Origin: Andreprevotia chitinilytica DSM 18519
GTDB taxonomy: Bacteria; Pseudomonadota; Gammaproteobacteria; Burkholderiales; Chitinibacteraceae
Assembly: GCF_000711875.1 (NCBI RefSeq)
Contig: NZ_KL543994.1
Span: 1-64,000 of the forward strand
Direction: 5' to 3'
DNA length: 64,000 nt
Shown piece by piece: positions 37,939 through 46,239 of the stretch; position 1 is the stretch's first letter, and every line of letters begins with the position of its first letter. A program made the translations under genes and the position numbers. The notes under the pieces are model-generated. The model ran no database searches, was not told the DNA's origin, and worked only from the letters and a program-made list of their open reading frames with translations.

Positions 37939-38737
37939 GAAGCAGATTTTAACGCGTTTCGCGCTTACTTCCGTGGCCTTGGCGCTCATCGCCGGTTGTG
38001 CCACCGGGCCTTCGGAAAATGACGAAACGAAAGGCTGGTCGGCCGAGAAGCTGTTCACCGAGGGTAAGGCTGAGCAATCGGCTGGCAACTACGCCAAATC
38101 GATCAAGTTGTTCGAGAAGCTGGAAGCGCGCTACCCATATGGCAAATACGCGCAGCAATCGCAGCTGGAAACAGCCTACGACCAATACAAGGATCAGGAG
38201 CCGCTGCTGGCGCTCGCCGCCATTGATCGGTTCATCAAGACCAATCCGGCGCATCCGAGCATGGACTACGCGCTCTACCTGAAGGGCTTGGTGAACTTCA
38301 ACGAATCACAGGGGTTCCTCTCCGCGGTATTCAAGCAGGACATGTCCGAGCGTGATCCGAAGGCCGCGCGTGACGCGTTCGATACCTTCAAGCAACTGGT
38401 CGAGCGCTTCCCGGATAGCAAATACGCCGGTGACGCGACGGCGCGGATGGGTTACTTGCTAGGGGCACTGGCCAATTATGAGTTGCATGTCGCAACCTAC
38501 TACTACCAGCGTGGGGCGTATCTAGCCGCAGCCAATCGTGGCAAGGCGTTATTGGAAACCTATCCGAACGTACGGCAGACGGAACAGGCGCTCGCTATGA
38601 TGGTGATGTCATACGATAAGCTCGGCCTCAATGACCTGCGCGACGATACCAAGCGTGTGCTATTGAAGAACTACCCGAACACCACAGCGCTTTCCGGTGA
38701 TTTCATGGAGCGTGGTGCCTGGTATCTGCCGTTCTAA
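37937..38737 (+). CDS. bamD: Outer-membrane assembly lipoprotein BamD (ComL)
   Basis: BamD is the essential lipoprotein of the BAM complex. The 266 residues begin with a lipoprotein signal and Cys21 (LIAGC), followed by TPR-like repeats (AGNYAKSIKLFEKLEARYPYGKYAQQSQLE...). The ATG shares two bases with the divergent rluD start. No good Shine-Dalgarno is seen. The divergent bamD-rluD pair occurs in other Neisseriales. A weak stem (38750-38756 with 38771-38777) follows the stop. Confidence 0.96.
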   Translation: MKQILTRFALTSVALALIAGCATGPSENDETKGWSAEKLFTEGKAEQSAGNYAKSIKLFEKLEARYPYGKYAQQSQLETAYDQYKDQEPLLALAAIDRFIKTNPAHPSMDYALYLKGLVNFNESQGFLSAVFKQDMSERDPKAARDAFDTFKQLVERFPDSKYAGDATARMGYLLGALANYELHVATYYYQRGAYLAAANRGKALLETYPNVRQTEQALAMMVMSYDKLGLNDLRDDTKRVLLKNYPNTTALSGDFMERGAWYLPF

Positions 38738-38791
38738 GTAATTGATTGATTTCGGTTCTTGTATTTTGTCACCGAAACTTGGCGAAAGTGC

Positions 38792-38820
38792 TTTACAAGG
38801 ACCGGATCACCCCCTAGAAT
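38792..38820 (+). promoter_or_regulatory. Sigma-70 promoter of the tRNA cluster
   Basis: TTTACA (38792-38797), a 17-nt spacer and TAGAAT (38815-38820) lie 13 nt before the first tRNA. Confidence 0.8.
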
Positions 38821-38833
38821 TGCGCTCTCTTTC

Positions 38834-38909
<76 letters not shown>

Positions 38910-38952
38910 AGTTTCAAATCGGTTATCTCAGCGACCGAATAAGTTGTTAGAC

Positions 38953-39028
38953 GTCCCCATCGTCTAGAGGCCTAGGACACCGCCCTTTCACGGCGATAAC
39001 CGGGGTTCGAATCCCCGTGGGGACGCCA
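38953..39028 (+). tRNA. tRNA-Glu (UUC), copy 1
   Basis: 76 nt with acceptor GTCCCCA/TGGGGAC, anticodon TTC in loop CTTTCAC and encoded CCA. Identical to the copy at 39158. Confidence 0.97.
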
Positions 39029-39058
39029 TCGTGCAGTACCGCAGTAGCAAGTAACAGC

Positions 39059-39135
39059 GCGCCCGTAGCTCAGTTGGATAGAGTATCTGGCTACGAACCA
39101 GAGGGTCGGGCGTTCGAATCGCTCCGGGCGCGCCA
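39059..39135 (+). tRNA. tRNA-Arg (ACG)
   Basis: 77 nt with acceptor GCGCCCG/CGGGCGC, anticodon ACG in loop CTACGAA and encoded CCA. The A34 is normally edited to inosine by TadA. Confidence 0.97.
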
Positions 39136-39157
39136 TCGTTACTTTTGATTTGCCTCT

Positions 39158-39233
39158 GTCCCCATCGTCTAGAGGCCTAGGACACCGCCCTTTCACGGCG
39201 ATAACCGGGGTTCGAATCCCCGTGGGGACGCCA
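39158..39233 (+). tRNA. tRNA-Glu (UUC), copy 2
   Basis: Base-for-base identical to the copy at 38953-39028, including CCA. The flanks differ, so the gene alone seems to be the duplicated unit. Confidence 0.97.
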
Positions 39234-39565
39234 CCTTAATGCTCAGTTAACGGTTGGCTCATTATGTTATATGCAGTGGTCCTCGTTCTGAGGTTAACTG
39301 CCGAGTGGCTTTATTTCTTATTGCTGCTGCTTCAATCCACATCACTTTTATTTCGGTTCACATTGAGCAACTCCAGAGCCAGTTTGGCTGGGTGCGTTTT
39401 AGCCTGACCCCCGCTCGTTTTCTTCTTTCCGCACATTCTCTGCGCAGATCATCAGTTTTAACCTGTGACTCCTTCACGACTTGTCACTGGAATGGTGCTT
39501 GTGCAGTTGATGGCAGGAGGAGTGATCGCCTGAGTCTCCCCTCCCTTTGCTGCCGCGCGTGTTAA
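39234..39565. other. 332-bp spacer after the tRNAs
   Basis: Lower-GC sequence between the last tRNA and the hcp stop. A 103-codon frame (39254-39565) has no recognisable protein character. I see no repeat, tRNA remnant or clear terminator here. Confidence 0.6.
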
Positions 39566-40051
39566 CTAGCGGCCTTCCGTCCAGCTATCCGCATGAATGA
39601 TGTTGCCGTCCTTGTAGGCCCAAGTGATTTTCTCGTAGCGTAGCTCCACGTTTTCCACGTGGTTGTAGCGCTCCTTGGTGGGGTCCTTGATGTTATGCAT
39701 GACCGGGGTAACACCGACGACCTTGACGTTATCAAGCTGCATGTTGAAGTACTCCTTTTCGTTGCCGGCATCGTCGATCTGATACCACTTGATCTCGATG
39801 CCTTTCAGCGTCTGGCCGCTGGTCACAGCCTTGTAGAGATAGGGCGATGAGGCATCGAATTCCTTGGTAACAACCATCGGGTCATGAACACGCGTGCCCG
39901 TCAGCTTGCCGGTATTGCCATCGGTGGGAATGCGTATGCCGTGATTGAAAGCCACGACTTCGACACTGCCTTCGCGATCCTGCACCGTGACCGATCCTTT
40001 GATATCGGCGCCACCGTCATCCTTGATCCACATGTATGCGGGAATTGCCAT
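39566..40051 (-). CDS. hcp: T6SS tube protein Hcp (TssD)
   Basis: Hcp hexamers stack to form the T6SS inner tube. The 161 residues match the Hcp1-type family: MAIPAYMWIKDDGGADIKGSV, then HDPMVVTKEFDASSPYLYKAV and a beta-rich C-terminus. AAGGAG precedes the ATG. It is the last gene of tssK-tssL-TssM/OmpA-hcp, 47 nt after its neighbour. It has no C-terminal effector extension. Confidence 0.96.
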   Translation of the reverse strand: MAIPAYMWIKDDGGADIKGSVTVQDREGSVEVVAFNHGIRIPTDGNTGKLTGTRVHDPMVVTKEFDASSPYLYKAVTSGQTLKGIEIKWYQIDDAGNEKEYFNMQLDNVKVVGVTPVMHNIKDPTKERYNHVENVELRYEKITWAYKDGNIIHADSWTEGR

Positions 40052-40098
40052 GCTGTTTGCTCCTTGGGTTGAGCCCCGGTTGGGTTGGGGCGAGGACG

Positions 40099-41742
40099 TC
40101 AGCGTGCCGGCGTATCCGGCACGAGCGTGATTTCGACGCGGCGATTGCGGGCTCGCCCCGCTGCATCGGCATTGCTGGCGATTGGGCGCGAGTCGCCATA
40201 GCCCTGGATGACGAACTGTGTTTCAGGCAGATCGGACATCGCGACAAACCAATCGCGGACGGCGCGGGCGCGGGCATCCGATAGTTTCAGGTTGGCGCTG
40301 GCTGTGCCGCTGCGGTCGGTGTGCCCGGCGATCAGCACGCGTTTGTTCCGGTTGGACTGGATCAGGAATAACGCTTTGACCAATTCCCGCTCCACATCAG
40401 GCTTGAGCGTGGTCTTGCCGCTATCGAACAGCGACAGGCTATCCAGCGTCACCGTGGTGGGTAGTGGAGCGGAAGGGCGATAGCTGGTGATGGCCTGATC
40501 GATTACCGGCAACAAGATCACGCCGCGATAAAGCCCCCAGCCCAGGTGAAATGGCGTGCCAAGCTGCAAGTAGTGACGCAACTCGGTGCGATCCTGCTCC
40601 AGCGTATGCAATGCTGCCCGCTTGGTGTGAATGGGATCGTTTGGTGTCTGTCGATAGGTCGCAAGGTCGCTCGTCACGCGCTCGACCAAGCGTTGGTTGC
40701 TCCAGGCCGAGGCGGCGAAGGCAGTGCACAGCGCGATCATGGCAAGGCAGACGGCGTGGCACGCGCCACGCCACAACGGCAGTCCGCCAGTGCGCGTGGG
40801 GAGGAGCGGGATAAGAAAACTGGGTATCGGCAGCGAACAACTGGCCGATGCTGCCAGAGTTGGGAGCAGCCCGCTTTTTTCGTTCAACCAATGCGGCCAG
40901 GCACCAATAGCTGGCGGCCGATGATCTGGCGTGCCGATGTCGGCGATCAGTAAACCTTGCAGTGCCAGCGGCGGAGCGCCGGGTGCGGGGGCATCTAGTG
41001 TCGGCAAGATGGTTTCATTGAGCCAATCCAGCAGGGCTTGCCCGAGGGCATTTCGCTTGGTGGCAGTCGGGCATTGTTCCAGTCGGTGCCGGATGGCCTG
41101 CAACCGGTCGTTCAGTGCGTTGCTGTCGGTCAGCACAGTTGAATCGGTCAATACATCGCCAAACCATACGACATCGGTTGAATCATTCAGATTCGACCAT
41201 CCCAAATGAGCATATGTAGCGAGATAGCAGGGCAGTGAGCGTCCAGATACGCGCGTAAATTCCGCGAACGTGCAGCGCCATTGCATCAATTCGCTTGTGA
41301 CTGTTGCGGCATCCAGGCATTCATCCGGCAGTACCGGCAGCAGCACCGCAAAAGGAAGGCGGCCTTGCGCACGCTCCACCATTCGTACTGCTTCAGTGAA
41401 TAGCGCCGGGCTGCCGACGTGTAACCAGATTCCATTGGAATTTAGCCTGATTGAACCGTGCCCAGCGCTCCGTGGAAACAGTCTTGCTGCCTGCGAGCCA
41501 ACCACCAGGATGACAGGGAGTTGTGCATGGCTGGCTAGCCCGGCTAGTGGCGTTGGTGTGGTGGCTGCCCAACGTTTCTGCTGCGTGTTCAGCCAATACA
41601 GTGCGATGAGCGCGACGGCGACAACACTCAACGCGAGTGCTAGACGGCCCACAGTCGACAGTGGCAGACAAAATAGCGCCAGGCTACTTGCCAGAAGGGC
41701 AGCCCAAAGCAGCAGGGCATGAAGGGGATAGCGCTCCGACAT
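40099..41742 (-). CDS. Reduced TssM-like protein with C-terminal OmpA domain
   Basis: The 547 residues read as a small TssM fused to a peptidoglycan-binding domain. An N-terminal hairpin of two membrane helices (about 8-50) precedes a cytoplasmic TssM-like part that keeps a LPCYLATYAHLGW-type segment but has no Walker A (VGSQAARLFPRS in its place). A third helix (about 326-347) leads to a periplasmic stretch and an OmpA/MotB-like domain (about 431-547, with GHTDRSG and NRRVEI). TssM is usually over 1000 residues, and no full TssM is in the window. The TssM link is by layout and weak similarity; the OmpA domain is clear. Confidence 0.75.
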   Translation of the reverse strand: MSERYPLHALLLWAALLASSLALFCLPLSTVGRLALALSVVAVALIALYWLNTQQKRWAATTPTPLAGLASHAQLPVILVVGSQAARLFPRSAGHGSIRLNSNGIWLHVGSPALFTEAVRMVERAQGRLPFAVLLPVLPDECLDAATVTSELMQWRCTFAEFTRVSGRSLPCYLATYAHLGWSNLNDSTDVVWFGDVLTDSTVLTDSNALNDRLQAIRHRLEQCPTATKRNALGQALLDWLNETILPTLDAPAPGAPPLALQGLLIADIGTPDHRPPAIGAWPHWLNEKSGLLPTLAASASCSLPIPSFLIPLLPTRTGGLPLWRGACHAVCLAMIALCTAFAASAWSNQRLVERVTSDLATYRQTPNDPIHTKRAALHTLEQDRTELRHYLQLGTPFHLGWGLYRGVILLPVIDQAITSYRPSAPLPTTVTLDSLSLFDSGKTTLKPDVERELVKALFLIQSNRNKRVLIAGHTDRSGTASANLKLSDARARAVRDWFVAMSDLPETQFVIQGYGDSRPIASNADAAGRARNRRVEITLVPDTPAR

Positions 41743-41744
41743 GA

Positions 41745-42464
41745 TCAGCTCCCCTTGGTGTCCTGCTTTGCCGGTCCCGTCGTGTGCGGCGAGGTCAAAC
41801 CATCCCCTGCTTGTGGCTGGGTCAATCGCGTGACGGCTTGATCCAGCTGTCGATCCAGCAACACCCAGAAACCAATGGTCAACCCAATGCTAATGACCGC
41901 CCAGCTTAGCGGTGACAGTGCGCGCCACGGGATACGCCAGCCGCGCCGTGCGTGCACGATCAGCAGCTGGCTATCGTCTTGGCCATCAATCTTGCTGAGT
42001 CGAGCAAGCGTGGCAACGATCCTTTGGCGCTGCTGGTTGTCCGCATCGGGATAGCGACCCAAGAACCCCAAGCCTAATAGCGTGCTGTAAAGCTCGACGA
42101 GCTGCGCCGGTGGTTCGCTCTGCCGCAGCAGCGCGTCGATCCGCTCGTAAACAACATCTCCGGCGTTGTAACTACCAAAAAAACGGACTTGCAACGGCTC
42201 GCTTTCCCAGTCGTTGCGCTGGTGGTCTGGCAAATGGCGTAGGGCAGCTTCATCCAATAACGCGCATTGGGCATAGCTGACTTCCGCAATCATCGCCTCG
42301 TCGTAATGCTGATTGCGCATGGCTTGGCGTAATTGCTCGATCAAGCCTGTGCAACGCGTCCGCCAGATTGTCATCGAAGGGACTTCGGCCTGCTGCGATA
42401 GCAAAGCCACTTGCAGCGCGGTGTCGCGCAGCATGGCGCGCAATGGCAAGGCGTTGGGCATCAT
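41745..42464 (-). CDS. tssL: T6SS baseplate-membrane protein TssL (DotU)
   Basis: TssL is an inner-membrane protein that joins the baseplate to TssM. The 239 residues have the DotU cytoplasmic domain (CALLDEAALRHLPDHQRNDWESEPLQVRFFGSYNAGDVVYERI...), LELYSTLLGLGFLGRYP-type sequence and one C-terminal membrane helix (about 185-205). There is no OmpA domain on this protein; it is on the next gene. ATG overlaps the tssK stop by 4 nt. Confidence 0.93.
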   Translation of the reverse strand: MMPNALPLRAMLRDTALQVALLSQQAEVPSMTIWRTRCTGLIEQLRQAMRNQHYDEAMIAEVSYAQCALLDEAALRHLPDHQRNDWESEPLQVRFFGSYNAGDVVYERIDALLRQSEPPAQLVELYSTLLGLGFLGRYPDADNQQRQRIVATLARLSKIDGQDDSQLLIVHARRGWRIPWRALSPLSWAVISIGLTIGFWVLLDRQLDQAVTRLTQPQAGDGLTSPHTTGPAKQDTKGS

Positions 42465-43810
42465 GACCGCAGCACCGCATACAGTTCGAGGCTGATCTCA
42501 GGCAGTGAGGCCGGGACATAGAAGCTGCAGGCTCTGGCCGCGAGCATTCGGGCATGGGCCGGGTGAGTGGCGTCGAGCGCGAAGTATTGGTTTTCCAGTC
42601 GCAAGGGAATGGCGCTGGGCACGCGCTGCAGTGCCTTCAGCGGCACGCAACCCACAGCAGAGTTGATCACGCGTTCGACCTCATCGGGTGCGCCGGCCTT
42701 GCAGACCAGCGGGAACTGCTCTTGCAGCTGAAGTGCGGGCATGCCGGCATGAACCGACAGGAAGAAATCGACGTTTTCGGTCAGGCGCACATCGTAGAAC
42801 TGCGCGCGCCACTGCGTCGGTTTGAGCCGGGTCAGCTCGACAGGGATCACTGGTGACGGGATGACGGTATCAAGCAGATCGCGCAACAGCCGTTCCAGCG
42901 CTGCAAAGGTGGTTTCAGCACCAATATGGCGATAGCGCGGAATGGCATCGAGCGGATCGCCCAGTGAGAACGTGGATAACGCCCCGGCTAGCCGCGCCAT
43001 CGATAGATACAGCCGCTCGGGATGTTGCACGGGGTGCGTGCGCAGATGGTTCAGTTCCGGCCAGGCGGCGTTGATGCAGTTGAGCAGCCAGAATTGCGAA
43101 ACATCCGAGACCGAGAAGTCCGCGATGTTGTCGTTGCGCTCATGTCGCCGCGCAGAAAGACGCCGGCTTCGGATCAGCAGGATGTCGCACAGACGGCCGA
43201 GCAGATCGAGCAAGGGCTGGCTTGCGGTGAGACTCAGGCAGGGTGGGATGTAGCCGGGGTCAAGCTCGAAACTGCCCTGCGCGTTGCGGGTTAGCCGGGC
43301 CAGTGGGCAGGTGACGTAATCGGCGTGGGATTCGAAATCGAACAATAGCGCCAATGCTTGCCGCTCGACGGCCATTTCCTCACTGGCCGTACTGAACAGG
43401 TCGGCCACTTGCTTGTATTCGGCGAAGAAACGTTTGGGCCGCATGGCCGGGTGTGTGGCATCGCCGCAGTTGTCGCCGCCCGCATCGTAGAGCGGCAGCC
43501 CCAGCAGTATTTCGACCGTTTGTCGTTGTGGCGGGATGGCTTGCGCCAGATCACGGGCGGCGGGTAGCGGATCGCATTGGCGGGTGTCGACCATGGCGCC
43601 ATCCGGCAATCTCAGCCGGAGTTCGCGCAATTTCAATTGCCCTAAATCCAGTGCGGCTATATCCCAATCGAGCTGCCATATCCCCCAGGGATGGGGGCCG
43701 GCCATTCTGGCTGCGTTTTCGCATGCTTGCTGATCCCAGAGCGTTTGCTGCTGAAAGTATTGGGGCGATAACAATGCGCCTTCTGCCCAGAGTGGTTTCG
43801 ATATTTTCAT
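42461..43810 (-). CDS. tssK: T6SS baseplate protein TssK
   Basis: TssK connects the baseplate to the membrane complex. ATG 43810 gives 449 residues starting MKISKPLWAEGALLSPQYFQQQ, the family start; ATG 43825 would add five. LRLPDGAMVDT and the conserved C-terminal domain are present. It heads the minus-strand half of the divergent T6SS promoter region. Confidence 0.94.
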   Translation of the reverse strand: MKISKPLWAEGALLSPQYFQQQTLWDQQACENAARMAGPHPWGIWQLDWDIAALDLGQLKLRELRLRLPDGAMVDTRQCDPLPAARDLAQAIPPQRQTVEILLGLPLYDAGGDNCGDATHPAMRPKRFFAEYKQVADLFSTASEEMAVERQALALLFDFESHADYVTCPLARLTRNAQGSFELDPGYIPPCLSLTASQPLLDLLGRLCDILLIRSRRLSARRHERNDNIADFSVSDVSQFWLLNCINAAWPELNHLRTHPVQHPERLYLSMARLAGALSTFSLGDPLDAIPRYRHIGAETTFAALERLLRDLLDTVIPSPVIPVELTRLKPTQWRAQFYDVRLTENVDFFLSVHAGMPALQLQEQFPLVCKAGAPDEVERVINSAVGCVPLKALQRVPSAIPLRLENQYFALDATHPAHARMLAARACSFYVPASLPEISLELYAVLRS

Positions 43811-44096
43811 GATGGCAGCTTGCATATCCCTTAAAAAATCATGAATTTTTCATTTTTGAATGAGATAAATCTCAAATTCAGCAGTGCATTGATTTTTATA
43901 TGATTTTTGTTTTTTTAAATTGAGGTTTTTTATTTGTGTTTCTGATTGCAATTTTCGTGAAGATTACATTAGGATTTGGTTTCGATCAATCGATCGAATT
44001 TTGGTTGGAATTGCAATTAACTGAATTGATTTATTTTTCAAATAGGAATTATCTGAAAATTTGATCAGATAATTCTGGTTTTTAAGGCGTAGAAAA
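43811..44096. promoter_or_regulatory. AT-rich divergent control region between tssK and tssB
   Basis: About 270 bp (43826-44096) are conspicuously AT-rich against the GC-rich surroundings, with many T-runs. They hold a perfect TGAGAT-AA-ATCTCA palindrome (43861-43874) near tssK and a large inverted repeat near tssB. No gene is seen. Such AT-rich stretches ahead of T6SS genes are often H-NS-type targets; that is inference here. Confidence 0.6.
44046..44075. repeat. Perfect 11-bp inverted repeat upstream of tssB
   Basis: GAATTATCTGA (44046-44056) and TCAGATAATTC (44065-44075) are perfect complements around an 8-bp spacer, ending 21 bp before the tssB ATG. It may be an operator or a leader hairpin. 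No T-run follows, so a terminator is less likely. Confidence 0.8.
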
Positions 44097-44603
44097 ATGA
44101 CGGATAGTTTTCAGAATGAAGTTCCGGCTGCGCGGGTCAATATCAAACTCGATTTGCATACAGGCGGCGCGCAAAAGAAAGTCGAGCTGCCACTCAAGCT
44201 GCTGGTCATGGGTGACTACGGACATGGTCAAGATGCCCGGACGCTGGCCGAGCGCAGCAAGCTGTCAGTCAACAAGAACAACTTCGATTCGGTGCTGGCA
44301 GAGCTCAACCCGCGTGCGCGCATTACGGTTGAGAACACGCTGGTGGGGCAGGGCGACGACATGACCGTCTCGCTCGATTTCAAATCGATGAAGGACTTCC
44401 AGCCCGATCAGGTCGCGCGCCAAGTGCCGCAGTTGCAGGCGCTGATGGCGATGCGCAATCTGCTGCGCGATCTCAAATCCAACCTGCTCGATAACGCCTC
44501 ATTCCGGCGTGAGCTGGAAAAGATCCTCCGCGATGACTCGCAGTCGAGCAGCTTGCGCCTCGAACTGGAACGCATCGCCCCGCTGGATGCCGACCAAGCC
44601 TGA
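44097..44603 (+). CDS. tssB: T6SS sheath protein TssB
   Basis: TssB forms the contractile sheath with TssC. The 168 residues include ARVNIKLDLHTGGAQKKVELPLKLLVMGDYG and NPRARITVENTL, typical of TssB. AAGG precedes the ATG. tssC follows 34 nt later. Confidence 0.96.
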   Translation: MTDSFQNEVPAARVNIKLDLHTGGAQKKVELPLKLLVMGDYGHGQDARTLAERSKLSVNKNNFDSVLAELNPRARITVENTLVGQGDDMTVSLDFKSMKDFQPDQVARQVPQLQALMAMRNLLRDLKSNLLDNASFRRELEKILRDDSQSSSLRLELERIAPLDADQA

Positions 44604-44637
44604 TACCGGGCCGTGATCAATCAAGGAGAACCCCCGC

Positions 44638-46179
44638 ATGTCCATGCAAGAAACCCCGATGAGCAGCCCAGAGACAAGCATGCCGTCACGTGGTGCGCCG
44701 GTTGGTGTCTATGAGTCGCTGTGCGCCAAGATCAATCTGGTTCCGGTCAGCAGGGCGCAGCCGTTTGAAATTTTCCAGAATAGCGATGCGCTGTCCGAGT
44801 CCTCGATCGACGAGCGGGTCGCGGTTGCGGTCAACGTCTTCCTGAAAATGATTCAGGCGTCGTCGCAGAAGGTCGAACGCCTCGACAAGAGCCTGCTTGA
44901 TTTTCATATCGCGAATATCGACGCGCAGATCAGCCGCCAGCTCGATGCGATCATGCACCACGAGACCTTTCAGCAGATTGAATCTGCCTGGCGTGGCCTC
45001 AAGTTTCTGGTCGACCGTACCGATTTCCGCAAGAACGTGAAAATCGAGCTGCTCGACATTTCCAAGGATGCCTTGCGCCAGGATTTCGAAGACACCCCGG
45101 AAGTGGTGCAAAGCGGCCTTTACCGCCACACCTATATCCAGGAATACGACACCCCGGGTGGCGAGCCGATCGGCGCCATCATCTCCAACTACGAATTCGA
45201 CCGCGGCCCGCAAGACGTGGCGCTGTTGCGCAATATCTCCAAAGTATCTGCTGCCGCGCATATGCCGTTCGTGGGGGCGGTAGGGGCGGCCTTCTTCGGC
45301 AAGGAATCGATGGAAGAAGTCGCCGCGATCCAGGACGTCGGCAACTACTTCGACCGCGCCGAATACATCAAGTGGAAGAGCTTTCGCGATACCGACGATG
45401 CCCGCTATGTCGGCCTGGTGCTGCCGCGTTTCCTCGCCCGTTTGCCCTATGGACCGGATACCACACCGGTGCGCGCCTTCAATTACACCGAGGCGGTCAA
45501 AGGCCCGGATCACAGTCGCTACCTGTGGGCCAATGCGTCATTCGCTTTCGCGGCCAATATGGTCAAGAGCTTCGTCAAGAATGGTTGGTGTGTGCAGGTG
45601 CGCGGGCCGCAGGCCGGTGGCGCGGTGAAGGACCTGCCGATCCATCTTTACGATCTGGGAACCGGTAATCAGGTGAAGATCCCGACCGAGGTGTTGATCC
45701 CGGAAACGCGCGAGTTCGAGTTCGCCAATCTCGGTTTCATCCCGCTGTCGTTCTACAAGAACCGCGATTACGCCTGTTTCTTCTCGGCCAATTCGGCGCA
45801 AAAACCAGTGTTGTACGAAACCCGCGAAGCGACCGCCAACAGCCGCATCAATGCGCGCCTGCCGTACATCTTCTTGCTGTCTCGGTTGGCGCACTATCTC
45901 AAGTTGATCCAGCGCGAAAACATCGGCACCACCAAGGATCGTCGCGTGCTGGAGCTGGAACTCAACAGCTGGATCAAGAACCTCGTCACCGAGATGACCG
46001 ATCCGAGCGATGAGCTGCAAGCATCGCACCCGCTACGTGAAGCCCACGTGACGGTTGAGGATATCGACGACAACCCGGGCTTCTTCCGCGTGAAGCTGTT
46101 CGTGGTGCCGCACTTCCAGATCGAGGGGCTGGATATCAATCTGTCATTGGTTTCACAGATGCCCAAGGCCAAGAACTGA
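44638..46179 (+). CDS. tssC: T6SS sheath protein TssC
   Basis: TssC is the large sheath subunit. The 513 residues contain the family segments FQQIESAWRGLKFLVDRTDF, PFVGAVGAAFFGKES and NPGFFRVKLFVVPHFQIEGL. ATG 44638 is preceded by AAGGAG; ATG 44644 is possible. No frameshift is seen. Confidence 0.97.
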   Translation: MSMQETPMSSPETSMPSRGAPVGVYESLCAKINLVPVSRAQPFEIFQNSDALSESSIDERVAVAVNVFLKMIQASSQKVERLDKSLLDFHIANIDAQISRQLDAIMHHETFQQIESAWRGLKFLVDRTDFRKNVKIELLDISKDALRQDFEDTPEVVQSGLYRHTYIQEYDTPGGEPIGAIISNYEFDRGPQDVALLRNISKVSAAAHMPFVGAVGAAFFGKESMEEVAAIQDVGNYFDRAEYIKWKSFRDTDDARYVGLVLPRFLARLPYGPDTTPVRAFNYTEAVKGPDHSRYLWANASFAFAANMVKSFVKNGWCVQVRGPQAGGAVKDLPIHLYDLGTGNQVKIPTEVLIPETREFEFANLGFIPLSFYKNRDYACFFSANSAQKPVLYETREATANSRINARLPYIFLLSRLAHYLKLIQRENIGTTKDRRVLELELNSWIKNLVTEMTDPSDELQASHPLREAHVTVEDIDDNPGFFRVKLFVVPHFQIEGLDINLSLVSQMPKAKN

Positions 46180-46239
46180 TCTCTCTAGCGGTCGTACGGC
46201 GGGCCTTGTTGATCGGGCTCGCCACTTCAGGAAATCCGT

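Noticed and set aside
39254-39565. A 103-codon open frame after the tRNA cluster
   Set aside because: There is no ribosome-binding site, family resemblance or normal codon pattern. It is treated as spacer.
43826-44096. Sigma-54 promoter for the tss operons
   Set aside because: GG and GC pairs near TTGG...TTGC are 10 bp apart instead of 12, so the match fails.
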